Below are positions 4,870 to 5,100 of a stretch of DNA of 5,100 bases, in pieces (the first letter of the stretch is position 1; each line of letters begins with the position of its first letter). The notes beneath the pieces were generated by a model, which was not told the origin of the DNA, made no database searches, and worked only from the letters and a program-made list of their open reading frames with translations. Position numbers and translations under genes: made by a program. The stretch is taken from assembly GCA_043769005.1 (NCBI GenBank), contig JAYVJV010000273.1, positions 1 to 5,100 of the forward strand. Reading direction: 5' to 3'. Origin of the DNA: JAAFIP01 sp043769005. Lineage in GTDB: Bacteria; Pseudomonadota; Gammaproteobacteria; Burkholderiales; Burkholderiaceae_C.

Positions 4870-5100
4870 TTAGGCAAACAAAGCCGCCAGCTCCAGCCCC
4901 GGCTCATCGGCCCGCATAAAGGCCTCGCCCACCAGGAAGGCATGCACGCCTGCTGCACGCATTTTTTGCACATCGGCGCGGTTACTGATGCCGCTCTCGG
5001 TCACCAGCAGCTTGTCGGCAGGTACTTCTGTCAGCATGCCCAAGGTGGTGTCCAGCGACACCTCAAAGGTTTTCAGATTGCGGTTATTGATGCCCAGCAT
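4870..5100 (-). CDS. trpC: Indole-3-glycerol phosphate synthase, C-terminal part
   Basis: TrpC closes the ring of 1-(2-carboxyphenylamino)-1-deoxyribulose 5-phosphate to form indole-3-glycerol phosphate in tryptophan biosynthesis; it is a cytosolic (beta/alpha)8-barrel. Only the last 76 or so residues are in the window. They include GINNRNLKTFEV (about residues 3-14 of the visible part), holding the Asn and Arg of the active site; LLVTESGI with the catalytic Glu and the phosphate-binding Ser-Gly; and the final strand and helix FLVGEAFMRA, ending LAALFA. Family members are about 260-270 residues, so roughly two thirds lie beyond the window. The Met at the window edge is internal, not the start. 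The stop is TAA at 4870-4872, and ung follows after 113 bases. Confidence 0.93.
   Translation of the reverse strand: MLGINNRNLKTFEVSLDTTLGMLTEVPADKLLVTESGISNRADVQKMRAAGVHAFLVGEAFMRADEPGLELAALFA

Overview
This 5.1 kb window is chromosomal DNA of a proteobacterium, most likely a betaproteobacterium of the order Burkholderiales, family Comamonadaceae (Rhodoferax/Polaromonas/Acidovorax-like). That placement is inference. It rests on the wording of the ribosomal proteins (S8 starting MSMSDPIAD, 101-residue zinc-free S14, 179-residue L5), on a trpC-ung arrangement I recall from that family, and on an AT-rich intergenic repeat with a GCGCAA(A/G)CAGCTATT core that resembles repeats I recall from those genomes.

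Layout. Positions 1-2534, minus strand, hold the first part of the spc ribosomal protein operon in canonical order: rplN (L14), rplX (L24), rplE (L5), rpsN (S14), rpsH (S8), rplF (L6). The Shine-Dalgarno sequence of the next gene (expected rplR, L18) lies at the window edge. Gaps are 1 to 23 bases, several stop codons are embedded in the next gene's ribosome-binding site, and rpsN starts with GTG. Positions 2535-2860 are an intergenic region. It carries a good sigma70-type promoter reading into rplN, a leader of about 170 nt with four predicted hairpins, and a small palindrome in front of the divergent gene. Positions 2861-3910, plus strand, encode a patatin-like serine lipid hydrolase. Positions 3962-4756, minus strand, encode family 1 uracil-DNA glycosylase (ung) with a TTG start. 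Positions 4870-5100, minus strand, are the C-terminal part of indole-3-glycerol phosphate synthase (trpC), cut by the window end.

How it fits together. The S10 operon (rpsJ to rpsQ) that normally precedes rplN is not adjacent, because a patatin gene and ung/trpC lie there instead. The spc block therefore appears to be an independent unit with its own promoter and a structured leader. trpC and ung run in the same direction with a 113-base gap and may be co-transcribed. ung and the patatin gene converge on a 51-base gap holding a hairpin that could terminate the plus-strand transcript.

Most unusual points. ung is bracketed by two direct copies of a dispersed repeat of about 55 bp. One copy supplies its stop codon and the other its ribosome-binding site and TTG start. 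The spc leader is strongly structured and matches no regulatory element I can name. No defence system, CRISPR array, IS element, tRNA or rRNA gene is visible. The window is otherwise mostly housekeeping genes.
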